Made by a program: the position numbers and the translations under genes. Shown here piece after piece: positions 16,538-24,457 of a DNA stretch of 64,000 nucleotides (position 1 is its first letter; each line of letters opens with the position of its first letter). The notes under the pieces are model-generated. The model was not told the origin of the DNA, did not search any database, and worked only from the letters and a program-made list of their open reading frames with translations. The stretch spans positions 513,501 through 577,500 of the forward strand of contig NZ_RCIO01000002.1 of the NCBI RefSeq assembly GCF_004000235.1, in the 5' to 3' direction. The stretch comes from Mesorhizobium sp. Z1-4. Its GTDB lineage: Bacteria; Pseudomonadota; Alphaproteobacteria; Rhizobiales; Rhizobiaceae.

Positions 16538-18514
16538 TTGGCCGAACACGAGCCGATGCTGGATACATTTCCGAAATATCTGCTGCTCAACGCGGAGCGT
16601 TTCGCTGGCCTGCCTGCCATGCGCCACAAAGATTTCGGCATCTGGCAGACCTGGACCTGGAAGGAGCAGCTGGAGCAGGTTCGCGCGTTTTCGATAGGTC
16701 TTCAGACACATGGCGTGGCGCATGGCGAGCGTGTTGCCGTTGTGGGTGCAAACCGGCCGCGGCTTTATTGGGCCATTGCCGCGCTGCAGGCACTGGGTGC
16801 CGTTCCGGTTCCTGTCTATGCGGATGCAGTGGCCGAGGAGCTTGCATATGTTCTGGACCATGCAGGTGTCCGGCTCGCGGTCGTGCAGGACCAGGAACAG
16901 GTCGACAAGATTCTCTCGTTTTCGGAGAAAATACCCAATCTCGGCCTGATCATTTACGACGAGCAGCGCGGGCTCGGCGACTACGATCATTCGCGGCTGG
17001 TTTCGTTTGCCGACGTCCAGGAAGCAGGCCACAATGCGATTGCGGGCGCGCCGGATGTATCCGCCAGGTGGGAAGAAACGATACGCTCTGCCAGCGGCGA
17101 CGACGTGTCGATCATGCTTTACACCTCAGGCACGACCGGCCGGTCGAAAGGCGTGGTGATCACCGCCGCTGCTGCTGTAAATGCGGCTTACGACACTGCT
17201 GCCTTCGACAAGCTGAACGAACATGACAGCGTGCTTGCCTATCTGCCGCTTGCCTGGGTGGGCGACCATTATCTGAACTACGCGCAGGGTTACGTTTCCG
17301 GCTTCTGCGTGAATTGCCCCGAAGGTCCCGAGACGGTCTCGCAGGACCTGAAGGAGATCGGGCCGACCTTCTATTTTGCGCCGCCCCGGGTGTTCGAGGG
17401 GCTGCTCACCATGGTCACGATCCGGATGGAGGATGCGGGCCGGCTGAAGAAGTGGATTTTCGACAAATTCATCGGCGTCGCGCGCAAACATGGCGAGGCG
17501 ATCCTTGAAGGGCGTCCCGTACCGCTGTCGGGCCGTGTTGCATATGCGCTTGGGCGCATTTTCGTCTACGGGCCGCTGAAGAACGTGCTTGGCCTTTCGA
17601 AGGTGCGGACCGCCTACACGGCCGGCGAGGCGATCGGCGAGGATCTGTTTTCTTTCTTCCGGTCGCTGGGCATCAATCTCAAGCAGCTCTACGGACAGAC
17701 AGAGGCATTCCTGTATGTGACCTGCCAGGAAGACGGTGCTGTGCGGGCCGATGCCGTGGGACCGGCCGCACCCAATGTCGATGTGCGGATTTCAAGCGAC
17801 GGCGAGGTGCAGTTCAAGTCGCCGGGCATGTTCACGGGCTACTATCTCGACGATGCCAAAACCGCCGAAACGCTGACTGAGGACGGCTACGTAAAGACGG
17901 GCGATGCCGGTTTCTTCGACCAGGACGGGCAACTCCGCATCATCGACCGCGCGAAGGACGTCGGGCGGCTGAAGTCGGGCGCGCTTTTCTCGCCAAAATA
18001 CATCGAAAACGCGCTGAAATTCTTCCCCAACATCAAGGAAGCGGTGGCGTTCGGGGATCAGCGCGATTTCTGTGCCGTTTTCATCAACATTGACCTGACC
18101 GCTGTCGGCAACTGGGCCGAACGCAACAACATTTCATACGCCTCGTACCAGGAGCTGGCGGGGCATCCGCGCGTTTACGAGATGATCGCAAGCCATGTCG
18201 ACGACACAAACCGGAAGCTCTCCAAAGAGCCGATGATGGCCGGTGCGCAGATCAAGCGCTTCCTGGTTCTGCATAAGGAACTCGATGCCGACGACGGCGA
18301 GCTGACGCGAACCCAGAAAGTGCGCCGCGGCTTTATCAGCGATCGTTACGGCGAGCTGATCGAAGCTCTCTACGACGGCTCTTCCGAGAAATTTGTCGAG
18401 ACCGAAGTCACATACGAAGACGGGCGCAAGGGCAGCATCCGCGCGACCGTGAAGATTGCCGATGCAAAACTCTATGACGTGCCGGCCGAACCCATGAAGG
18501 AGGCTGCGGAATGA
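16538..18514 (+). CDS. AMP-dependent acyl-CoA ligase (long-chain type), LIV cluster 1
   Basis: This 658-residue adenylate-forming enzyme should activate a carboxylic acid with ATP and join it to CoA. The phosphate-binding motif YTSGTTGRSKG starts at residue 195, LYGQTEAF lies in the middle, and the YVKTGDAGFFDQDGQLRIIDRAKD hinge region marks the C-terminal subdomain. The start was placed at a TTG six bases after a GGGAGGA ribosome binding site; a nearer ATG at 16531 is out of frame. It heads the operon ligase-LivG-LivH-LivM-solute-binding protein-LivF, with a four-base overlap to LivG, so its substrate is probably the imported acid. The chain length or aromatic nature of that acid cannot be read. 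Confidence 0.88.
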   Translation: MAEHEPMLDTFPKYLLLNAERFAGLPAMRHKDFGIWQTWTWKEQLEQVRAFSIGLQTHGVAHGERVAVVGANRPRLYWAIAALQALGAVPVPVYADAVAEELAYVLDHAGVRLAVVQDQEQVDKILSFSEKIPNLGLIIYDEQRGLGDYDHSRLVSFADVQEAGHNAIAGAPDVSARWEETIRSASGDDVSIMLYTSGTTGRSKGVVITAAAAVNAAYDTAAFDKLNEHDSVLAYLPLAWVGDHYLNYAQGYVSGFCVNCPEGPETVSQDLKEIGPTFYFAPPRVFEGLLTMVTIRMEDAGRLKKWIFDKFIGVARKHGEAILEGRPVPLSGRVAYALGRIFVYGPLKNVLGLSKVRTAYTAGEAIGEDLFSFFRSLGINLKQLYGQTEAFLYVTCQEDGAVRADAVGPAAPNVDVRISSDGEVQFKSPGMFTGYYLDDAKTAETLTEDGYVKTGDAGFFDQDGQLRIIDRAKDVGRLKSGALFSPKYIENALKFFPNIKEAVAFGDQRDFCAVFINIDLTAVGNWAERNNISYASYQELAGHPRVYEMIASHVDDTNRKLSKEPMMAGAQIKRFLVLHKELDADDGELTRTQKVRRGFISDRYGELIEALYDGSSEKFVETEVTYEDGRKGSIRATVKIADAKLYDVPAEPMKEAAE

Positions 18515-19344
18515 ACGCGCGGCCTGATTCCAGCGAATTCACGGGCGCCCGCGATGACGGGATAGCCAAAGGCGATACGCTGCTTGAGGTGAACAACGTC
18601 TCGCTGTCCTTCGGCGGCGTGAAGGCTATCACCGACATTTCTTTCGACATCAAGAAGGGCGAAATCCGCGCCATTATCGGACCCAACGGCGCCGGCAAGA
18701 CGTCGATGCTGAACGTCATCAACGGCTTCTACACGCCGCAGCAGGGCACGATCACCTATCGAGGCGTGCCGCGGCGCGCCATGCGAACGACCGACGCCGC
18801 GCGGCAGGGGATAGCGCGCACCTTCCAGAACATTGCGCTGTTCAAGGGCATGTCGACGCTCGACAACATCATGACTGGCCGCATCACGCTGCAGAAACGA
18901 AATTTGCTCTGGCAGGGTCTATGGGCCGGTCCGGCCGAGCGCGAGGAGATCGAGCACCGGCGCACCGTCGAGGCGATCATCGATTTCCTGGAGATCGAGC
19001 ACATCCGCAAAACACCGGTGGGGCGGCTGCCCTACGGCCTGCAGAAGCGCGTTGAACTCGGCCGCGCGCTGGCTGCCGAGCCTTCGCTGCTTTTGCTGGA
19101 CGAACCGATGGCCGGCATGAACCTCGAAGAAAAAGAGGACATGAGCCGCTTCATCCTCGACGTGAACAACCAGTTCGGCACCACCATCGCGCTGATCGAG
19201 CACGATATGGGCGTCGTCATGGATATTTCCGACCGTATTGTCGTGCTCGATTACGGGCGCAAGATCGGCGACGGCGAGCCGGATGACATCGCCAAGAATC
19301 AGGACGTGATCGACGCCTATCTGGGCGTGCCGCACGAAGGCTGA
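18511..19344 (+). CDS. LIV-type ABC transporter ATP-binding protein (LivG-like), cluster 1
   Basis: This 277-residue ATPase powers a branched-chain-amino-acid-family (HAAT) importer at the inner membrane. Walker A is GPNGAGKTS near residue 55, the signature region reads LPYGLQKRVELGRALAAEP rather than a full LSGGQ, as is usual for LivG, and Walker B is LLLLDEPMAGMN. A 28-residue polar extension precedes the ATPase core. Its start overlaps the ligase stop by four bases. With LivF encoded at the end of the operon, it would form the heterodimeric ATPase pair. Confidence 0.9.
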   Translation: MNARPDSSEFTGARDDGIAKGDTLLEVNNVSLSFGGVKAITDISFDIKKGEIRAIIGPNGAGKTSMLNVINGFYTPQQGTITYRGVPRRAMRTTDAARQGIARTFQNIALFKGMSTLDNIMTGRITLQKRNLLWQGLWAGPAEREEIEHRRTVEAIIDFLEIEHIRKTPVGRLPYGLQKRVELGRALAAEPSLLLLDEPMAGMNLEEKEDMSRFILDVNNQFGTTIALIEHDMGVVMDISDRIVVLDYGRKIGDGEPDDIAKNQDVIDAYLGVPHEG

Positions 19345-19385
19345 CGACAATGAGATTTGCACATTCGCAGAAGCGAGCCGCATAG

Positions 19386-20387
19386 ATGAACGTCGAATTC
19401 CTCTTCTTTCTCGAGACTGTGCTGAACGGGCTTATGGCCGGCGTGATGTATGCGCTTGTCGCGCTCGGCTTTGCACTGATCTTCAAGGCATCGGGAATTT
19501 TCAACTTCGCGCAGGGCGTCATGGCGCTGTTCGCTGCCCTTACGCTGGTGGGGCTGCAGACCGGGCAGGTACCGTTTGCGCATCTCATCAATGCGATATT
19601 CGGTACGGAAGTGCATCACTTCGGCTGGGAACTCCCGGCGATCGTCGCGATAGCGGGCACGCTCGTGGTGATGGTGGCCTTCGCCTATCTGTTCGAGGGG
19701 CTGGTACTCAAGCACCTCGTCAATCAGGAACCGATCATTCTGTTCATGGCGACCATCGGCCTCGCCTACTTCCTTGAAGGTTTCGGCGATCTGATGTGGG
19801 GCGCAGACATCAAGCCCATGGATGTCGGCATTCCCTCCGGCGGCTCGTTCTGGTGGGAAGACGTGACACGCGAATGGGCGCCCGAGGGGTCGGACTATTT
19901 CGGCATGTATGTCGACAAGCTCGACGTGGTGGCGGCCATCGTCGCGGTGGTGCTGGTCTCCGGGCTGGTCGCGTTCTCGCAATACACAAAGTTCGGGCGC
20001 GCGCTGCGCGCGGTCGCGGACGATCATCAGGCCGCGCTGTCGGTCGGCATTTCGCTGCGCACGATCTGGGTCGTCGTCTGGTCGATCGCGGGGTTCGTGG
20101 CGCTGGTCGCAGGTATCATGTGGGGTGCGAAGTCGGGCGTGCAGTTCTCGCTGTCGCTGATCGCGCTCAAGGCGCTGCCCGTGCTTATTCTTGGCGGCTT
20201 CACCTCCATTCCGGGTGCAATCGTCGGCGGGCTGATCATCGGGGTCGGCGAGAAGCTGGCCGAACTCTATATCGGCCCGCTCGTCGGCGGCGCGATCGAG
20301 AACTGGTTCGCCTATGTGGTGGCGCTCGTGTTCCTGCTGTTCCGCCCGCAGGGGCTGTTCGGCGAACGCATTATCGAGAGGATTTAG
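19386..20387 (+). CDS. LIV-type ABC transporter permease (LivH-like), cluster 1
   Basis: This 333-residue inner-membrane permease has the LivH pattern: an N-terminal LNGLMAGVMYALVALGFALIFKASGIFNFAQG segment, about eight membrane helices and the C-terminal LFRPQGLFGE end. It is longer than typical LivH (about 290-300 residues) because of a hydrophilic insertion near residues 135-175 that includes GGSFWWEDVTREWAPEGSDY, probably periplasmic. It pairs with LivM six bases downstream to form the channel. Confidence 0.9.
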   Translation: MNVEFLFFLETVLNGLMAGVMYALVALGFALIFKASGIFNFAQGVMALFAALTLVGLQTGQVPFAHLINAIFGTEVHHFGWELPAIVAIAGTLVVMVAFAYLFEGLVLKHLVNQEPIILFMATIGLAYFLEGFGDLMWGADIKPMDVGIPSGGSFWWEDVTREWAPEGSDYFGMYVDKLDVVAAIVAVVLVSGLVAFSQYTKFGRALRAVADDHQAALSVGISLRTIWVVVWSIAGFVALVAGIMWGAKSGVQFSLSLIALKALPVLILGGFTSIPGAIVGGLIIGVGEKLAELYIGPLVGGAIENWFAYVVALVFLLFRPQGLFGERIIERI

Positions 20388-20393
20388 ACCCGC

Positions 20394-21470
20394 ATGCTGT
20401 ACCGCGAAGCAGGCGACTTCAAAACAAGCTACGCCGCCGATCTTCAGACCTTCCCGATCAAATCGGAACGGATCCTGTTCTGGTCCTTTACGGCTGTGGC
20501 GTTCCTGGTCGTGCCGTTTTTCATCAACGACTACTGGGAAAAGTCGATCCTGGTGCCGTTCCTGGTCTGGTCGATGGTGGCGCTCGGCCTCAACATCCTC
20601 ACCGGCTATTGCGGGCAGGTGTCGCTCGGCACCGGCGGTTTCATGGCTGTGGGCGCTTTCGCCTGCTACAAATTCATGACCGCATTTCCGGATCTGAACA
20701 TCATGATCTGCATCCTGCTGTCGGGGCTCGTTACGGCCGGGGTCGGCGTTCTGTTCGGCCTGCCGTCGCTCCGGATCAAGGGATTTTATCTGGCGGTGGC
20801 CACGCTTGCGGCGCAGTTTTTCCTCGTGTGGATGTTCAACAAGTTCGCCTGGTTCTACAATTATTCGGCGTCGGGCCAGATCAGCGCGCCGGAGCGCTCG
20901 ATTTTCGGCATCGCAGTAACAGGCCCGAACTCGGCACCCTGGGCGACTTATCTCACCTGTCTGACGATCGTATTCGTGTTCGCCTGGGTGGCGCGCAATC
21001 TGACGCGCGGCAGGGTCGGCCGCAGCTGGATGGCCATGCGCGACATGGATATCGCGGCCGAGATCATGGGTGTGTCGCCCTTCAACGCCAAGCTGTCCGC
21101 CTTTGCGGTGAGTTCGTTTTATATCGGTATCGCCGGTGCACTGTTTTTCTCGGTTTATCTGGGTGCCGCCGAGGTGACGGAAGCCTTCGGCATCGACAAG
21201 TCGTTTACCGCGCTCTTCATGGTGATCATAGGCGGGCTGGGTTCGATCCTGGGGTCGTTCCTCGGCGCTGCCTTCATCATCCTGTTTCCGGTGCTGCTGA
21301 AAAACCTGATGGTCGGCTATCTCGGCTGGCCCACGGACCTTGCGGCACATTTCCAGATCATGATCGTCGGAGGACTGATCATCTTCTTTCTCATCGTCGA
21401 GCCGCATGGGCTGGCACAGTTGTGGCGGCTGGCGAAGGAGAAGCTCCGGCTTTGGCCCTTCCCGTATTAG
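20394..21470 (+). CDS. LIV-type ABC transporter permease (LivM-like), cluster 1
   Basis: This 358-residue permease is the LivM partner of the cluster 1 importer. After a cytoplasmic N-terminus containing FKTSYAADLQTF come about eight to ten membrane helices, the GYCGQVSLGTGGFMAVGA segment typical of LivM, and the ABC-coupling region with the RDMDIAAEIMGVSPFNAKLSAFAVSSF stretch. The FKTSYxAD N-terminus is also found in the LivM of the second cluster, which suggests the two modules descend from one ancestor. It is followed by a 75-base gap and the solute-binding protein gene. Confidence 0.9.
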   Translation: MLYREAGDFKTSYAADLQTFPIKSERILFWSFTAVAFLVVPFFINDYWEKSILVPFLVWSMVALGLNILTGYCGQVSLGTGGFMAVGAFACYKFMTAFPDLNIMICILLSGLVTAGVGVLFGLPSLRIKGFYLAVATLAAQFFLVWMFNKFAWFYNYSASGQISAPERSIFGIAVTGPNSAPWATYLTCLTIVFVFAWVARNLTRGRVGRSWMAMRDMDIAAEIMGVSPFNAKLSAFAVSSFYIGIAGALFFSVYLGAAEVTEAFGIDKSFTALFMVIIGGLGSILGSFLGAAFIILFPVLLKNLMVGYLGWPTDLAAHFQIMIVGGLIIFFLIVEPHGLAQLWRLAKEKLRLWPFPY

Positions 21471-21545
21471 CGGGTAAGCTGAAGCCAACCGGCGGAAGCC
21501 GGCGAAGAAAGACGACGAAGCATCTCATATGGGAGGAACTTCAAA

Positions 21546-22841
21546 ATGAGATTCAAGCTACTTGTCGCATCTGCGGCGGCCGCGATGGTCATGGGCACAG
21601 CTCCGGCTCTGGCGGATCTGGTGTTCCCGTCGCTGTCCTACCGCACCGGGCCATACGCCCCCAACGGCATTCCGTTCGCCGATGGCTATGCCGACTATTT
21701 CACGCTCATCAACGAACGCGATGGCGGTATCGAAGGGCAGAAGATCACCCTGGTCGAGTGCGAAACGGGCTACAACACCGAAAAGGGCGTTGAATGCTAC
21801 GAATCCACCAAGGGCCAGGGCGCGCTGCTTTATCAGCCGCTTTCCACCGGCATTACCTACCAGCTCATCCCCAAGGCCACGGCTGACGGCATTCCCGTTC
21901 ACTCCATGGGCTACGGCCGCACCTCGGCCGCCAACGGCAAGGTGTTCCCCTGGGTGTTCAACTATCCGGGCACGTACTGGGATGCCGCTTCGATCATCGT
22001 GAAGCACATCAGCGATCAGGAAGGCGGCGATCTCAACGGCAAGAAGATCGCGCTCGTCTATCACAATTCCGCTTACGGCAAGGAGCCGATCCGGACGCTG
22101 GAAGAGCTGGCGAAAAAGCACGGTTATGAGCTGTCGCTCTACCCGGTCGATCATCCGGGTCAGGAGCAGAAGGCCACCTGGCTGCAGATCCGCAAGGAGC
22201 GCCCCGACTATGTGACGATGTGGGGCTGGGGCGTCATGAACCAGGTCGCCATCCAGGAAGCCGCCAACATCCGCTTCCCGATGGATCACTTCATCGGCGT
22301 GTGGTGGTCGGCGTCCGAGAACGACGTTCTGCCGGCCGGCGACGGCGCCAATGGCTACAAGGCAATCGCCTTCCATGGCGTCGGTGCCGACTTCCCGCTG
22401 TTCGATGACCTGAAGAAGCATGTCATCGACGCGGGCAAGGCCGCCGGTGACGGCAGCCACCTTGGCGAAGTGCTGTACAACCGTGGTGTCTACGCCGCCA
22501 TGCTGGCTGTCGAAGCCGCACGCACGGCGATGAAGCTACACAACACGACCGACATCACGCCCGCCATGATGCGTGACGGCATGGAAGCGCTGGTGCTCGA
22601 CAATGCGCGGATGGCCGAGATCGGCCTTCCCGATTTCGGGCCGGAAATCAACGTGACCTGCTCCAACCACGGCGGACCGGGCCTCGGTGCCATCTCGCAG
22701 TGGGACGCAAACTCCAAGACCTGGTCGCTCGTCACCGACTTCATGGGTGCCGACCGCGAAGTCGTGGACGCGCTGATCATGGAAGACTCCGAGGCATATG
22801 CCGCGGAGAACAACATCGAACCTGTCGCCTGCGGCAGCTGA
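21546..22841 (+). CDS. LIV-type ABC transporter solute-binding protein, cluster 1
   Basis: This 431-residue periplasmic protein captures the substrate for the cluster 1 importer. A signal peptide of about 23 residues ends in APALA, followed by the two-lobed type I binding fold (Peripla_BP_6). Landmarks are PFADGYADYFTLINERDGGIEGQKI in lobe 1 and LVYHNSAYGKEPIRTLEELAKKHG in the hinge-lobe region. It belongs to the longer group of such proteins, which often bind aromatic or aliphatic acids or amides rather than leucine, so an amino acid substrate should not be assumed. A GGGAGGAA ribosome binding site precedes the ATG, and a stable hairpin follows the gene. Confidence 0.9.
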   Translation: MRFKLLVASAAAAMVMGTAPALADLVFPSLSYRTGPYAPNGIPFADGYADYFTLINERDGGIEGQKITLVECETGYNTEKGVECYESTKGQGALLYQPLSTGITYQLIPKATADGIPVHSMGYGRTSAANGKVFPWVFNYPGTYWDAASIIVKHISDQEGGDLNGKKIALVYHNSAYGKEPIRTLEELAKKHGYELSLYPVDHPGQEQKATWLQIRKERPDYVTMWGWGVMNQVAIQEAANIRFPMDHFIGVWWSASENDVLPAGDGANGYKAIAFHGVGADFPLFDDLKKHVIDAGKAAGDGSHLGEVLYNRGVYAAMLAVEAARTAMKLHNTTDITPAMMRDGMEALVLDNARMAEIGLPDFGPEINVTCSNHGGPGLGAISQWDANSKTWSLVTDFMGADREVVDALIMEDSEAYAAENNIEPVACGS

Positions 22842-22854
22842 TGTGACCGGAACA

Positions 22855-22880
22855 CGGCTCCGGGCTTTGGCCCGGAGCCG
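22855..22880 (+). promoter_or_regulatory. Intra-operon hairpin after the solute-binding protein gene
   Basis: Perfect 11-base-pair stem CGGCTCCGGGC / GCCCGGAGCCG with a TTTG loop and no T-run. Position and form fit an mRNA-stabilising or partly terminating element that lets the binding protein be made in excess over LivF. Confidence 0.6.
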
Positions 22881-22909
22881 GCATTCTCAAGCAGCGGAGA
22901 AATACCCAG

Positions 22910-23743
22910 ATGGCCGACGCCGCGATTGCCACCGAAACTGCCGAGCCTCTGCTTGAGGTCAACAATATCGAAGTCATCTACAATCACGTCATACTGGTTC
23001 TGAAGGGCGTGTCGCTTTCGGTTCCGCGCGGCGGCATCGTTGCGCTACTGGGCGCCAATGGCGCCGGCAAGACAACGACACTGAAGGCGATCTCGAACCT
23101 TCTTCACGCCGAGCGCGGCGAGGTGACCAAAGGCAACATCCAGTTTGAGGGCGACCGCGTGGAATCCCTCTCACCGAACGAGCTCGTGCGCCGCGGCTGC
23201 ATCCAGGTGATGGAAGGCCGCCATTGTTTCGGGCACCTGACGGTCGAGGAAAACCTGCTCACCGGTGCATTCACGCGCCGCGAAGGCGGGGCCGCGATCA
23301 AGGACGACCTCGAGCTTGTCTATTCCTATTTCCCGCGGCTTAAAGAGCGCCGCAACAGCCAGGCCGGCTATACGTCGGGCGGCGAACAGCAGATGACGGC
23401 GATCGGCCGTGCACTTATGTCGAAGCCAAAAATGATCCTTCTCGACGAACCTTCCATGGGCCTCGCACCGCAGCTGGTGGAGGAAATCTTCGAGATCGTG
23501 AAGCAGCTCAATGAGGAGCAAGGCGTCTCGATCCTGCTGGCGGAACAGAACACCAATATCGCGCTGCGCTACGCACAGCATGGCTACATTCTGGAATCGG
23601 GGCGTGTGGTGCTCGACGGCGAGGGCAAGGCACTTCGCGAGAACGAGGACGTGAAGGAATTCTACCTCGGCGTCGGCGGCGAGGGCCGCCGCTCGTTCCG
23701 CAATGTGAAGCATTACAAGCGCCGCAAGCGCTGGCTTTCGTAG
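22910..23743 (+). CDS. LIV-type ABC transporter ATP-binding protein (LivF-like), cluster 1
   Basis: This 277-residue ATPase is the LivF partner of the cluster 1 importer. Walker A is [10 protein letters not shown] near residue 46, the signature is YTSGGEQQMTAIGRAL and Walker B is MILLDEPSMGLAP. The C-terminus carries an unusual basic tail (KHYKRRKRW at the very end) that standard LivF lacks; the cluster 2 LivF also ends in a basic tail. It is the last gene of the operon and its stop lies directly against the stop of the leftward Uma2 gene. Confidence 0.9.
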   Translation: MADAAIATETAEPLLEVNNIEVIYNHVILVLKGVSLSVPRGGIVALLGANGAGKTTTLKAISNLLHAERGEVTKGNIQFEGDRVESLSPNELVRRGCIQVMEGRHCFGHLTVEENLLTGAFTRREGGAAIKDDLELVYSYFPRLKERRNSQAGYTSGGEQQMTAIGRALMSKPKMILLDEPSMGLAPQLVEEIFEIVKQLNEEQGVSILLAEQNTNIALRYAQHGYILESGRVVLDGEGKALRENEDVKEFYLGVGGEGRRSFRNVKHYKRRKRWLS

Positions 23744-24334
23744 TCAGACCGTCGGTTTGGCGGTTTCGAACTTTACGTCCCTGTAGAGCTCGGACAAGGG
23801 CAGATCCGCCTCTATTTCGGGCAGGCGGATAATTGCGTCGAGACCTTCCAGTTCTTCCGTTGCCCAGCTCTCCCCCTTGCGCCGCCAGATGGTAACCTGC
23901 GGCGCTTCGGAATCGACAAGCAGGATGACGCGTATCGCTTCATGCTGCTGGTACTCGGCCAGTTTTTGAAACCTGTCGAAGCGCATCGTCGATGGCGAGA
24001 GCACTTCAATCACGACGCGCGGCTCGTCGGCGGCCATGTCGCGCGGGTTCGGACTTCCGCATTCGATTGTGATGTCCGGGCGGCGCGTCCCGCGCACGGT
24101 CAGCACAGACGTGTCGGACGTCTTGGGGCGGCAAGGTTTGCCGCGAAGCTGCTGAAACAGGTTGCCAATTGTATTGACCGTAATCCGGTCGTGCTGGTCG
24201 CTTGCGCCAGTCATCGCCTTCACGGTCATCACCGGCACGCCGTCCACAAGCTCGTAATTGCGGTCCTGCTTTGCCTGCCAGTCGAAAAACTGCTCAAGCG
24301 TCATCTTCTTTTGCAGTGCCTCGGCCATTTTCAT
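23744..24334 (-). CDS. Uma2-family (DUF820) restriction-endonuclease-like protein
   Basis: This 196-residue protein has the PD-(D/E)xK nuclease fold of the Uma2/DUF820 family, common in cyanobacteria and scattered in other bacteria; its cellular role is unknown. Motifs seen are the early FFDWQAKQDRNYELVDGVPV segment, RRPDITIEC with aspartate 87 and VVIEVLSPST with glutamate 110, the presumed metal ligands. The ATG at 24334 was chosen because it gives the usual family length; the frame is open upstream but that part looks non-coding. It converges with LivF without a gap, and no partner gene suggests a restriction or toxin system. Confidence 0.82.
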   Translation of the reverse strand: MKMAEALQKKMTLEQFFDWQAKQDRNYELVDGVPVMTVKAMTGASDQHDRITVNTIGNLFQQLRGKPCRPKTSDTSVLTVRGTRRPDITIECGSPNPRDMAADEPRVVIEVLSPSTMRFDRFQKLAEYQQHEAIRVILLVDSEAPQVTIWRRKGESWATEELEGLDAIIRLPEIEADLPLSELYRDVKFETAKPTV

Positions 24335-24408
24335 CTCTGCGTAGGGTCTGCGGCAAAGTAGCAGAGACTGCACGCGGGTAGAAGCGATGCGTCGATCCAG
24401 CCCATAAC

Positions 24409-24437
24409 TTGACGTAACGGAGCCGTCCCGCCCTAAT
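24409..24437 (+). promoter_or_regulatory. Promoter of the VWA-repeat protein gene
   Basis: TTGACG (24409-24414), 17 bases, CCTAAT (24432-24437), ending 20 bases before the ATG. Both hexamers and the spacing fit the housekeeping sigma factor. Confidence 0.55.
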
Positions 24438-24457
24438 GCGGCGCGGACAGCCATGGG

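Noticed and set aside
19317-21488. 723-codon open frame on the minus strand opposite the cluster 1 LivH and LivM genes
   Set aside because: It runs antisense to two clearly conserved permease genes, is rich in H, R, D and E with no recognisable domain, and is explained by GC-biased third positions.
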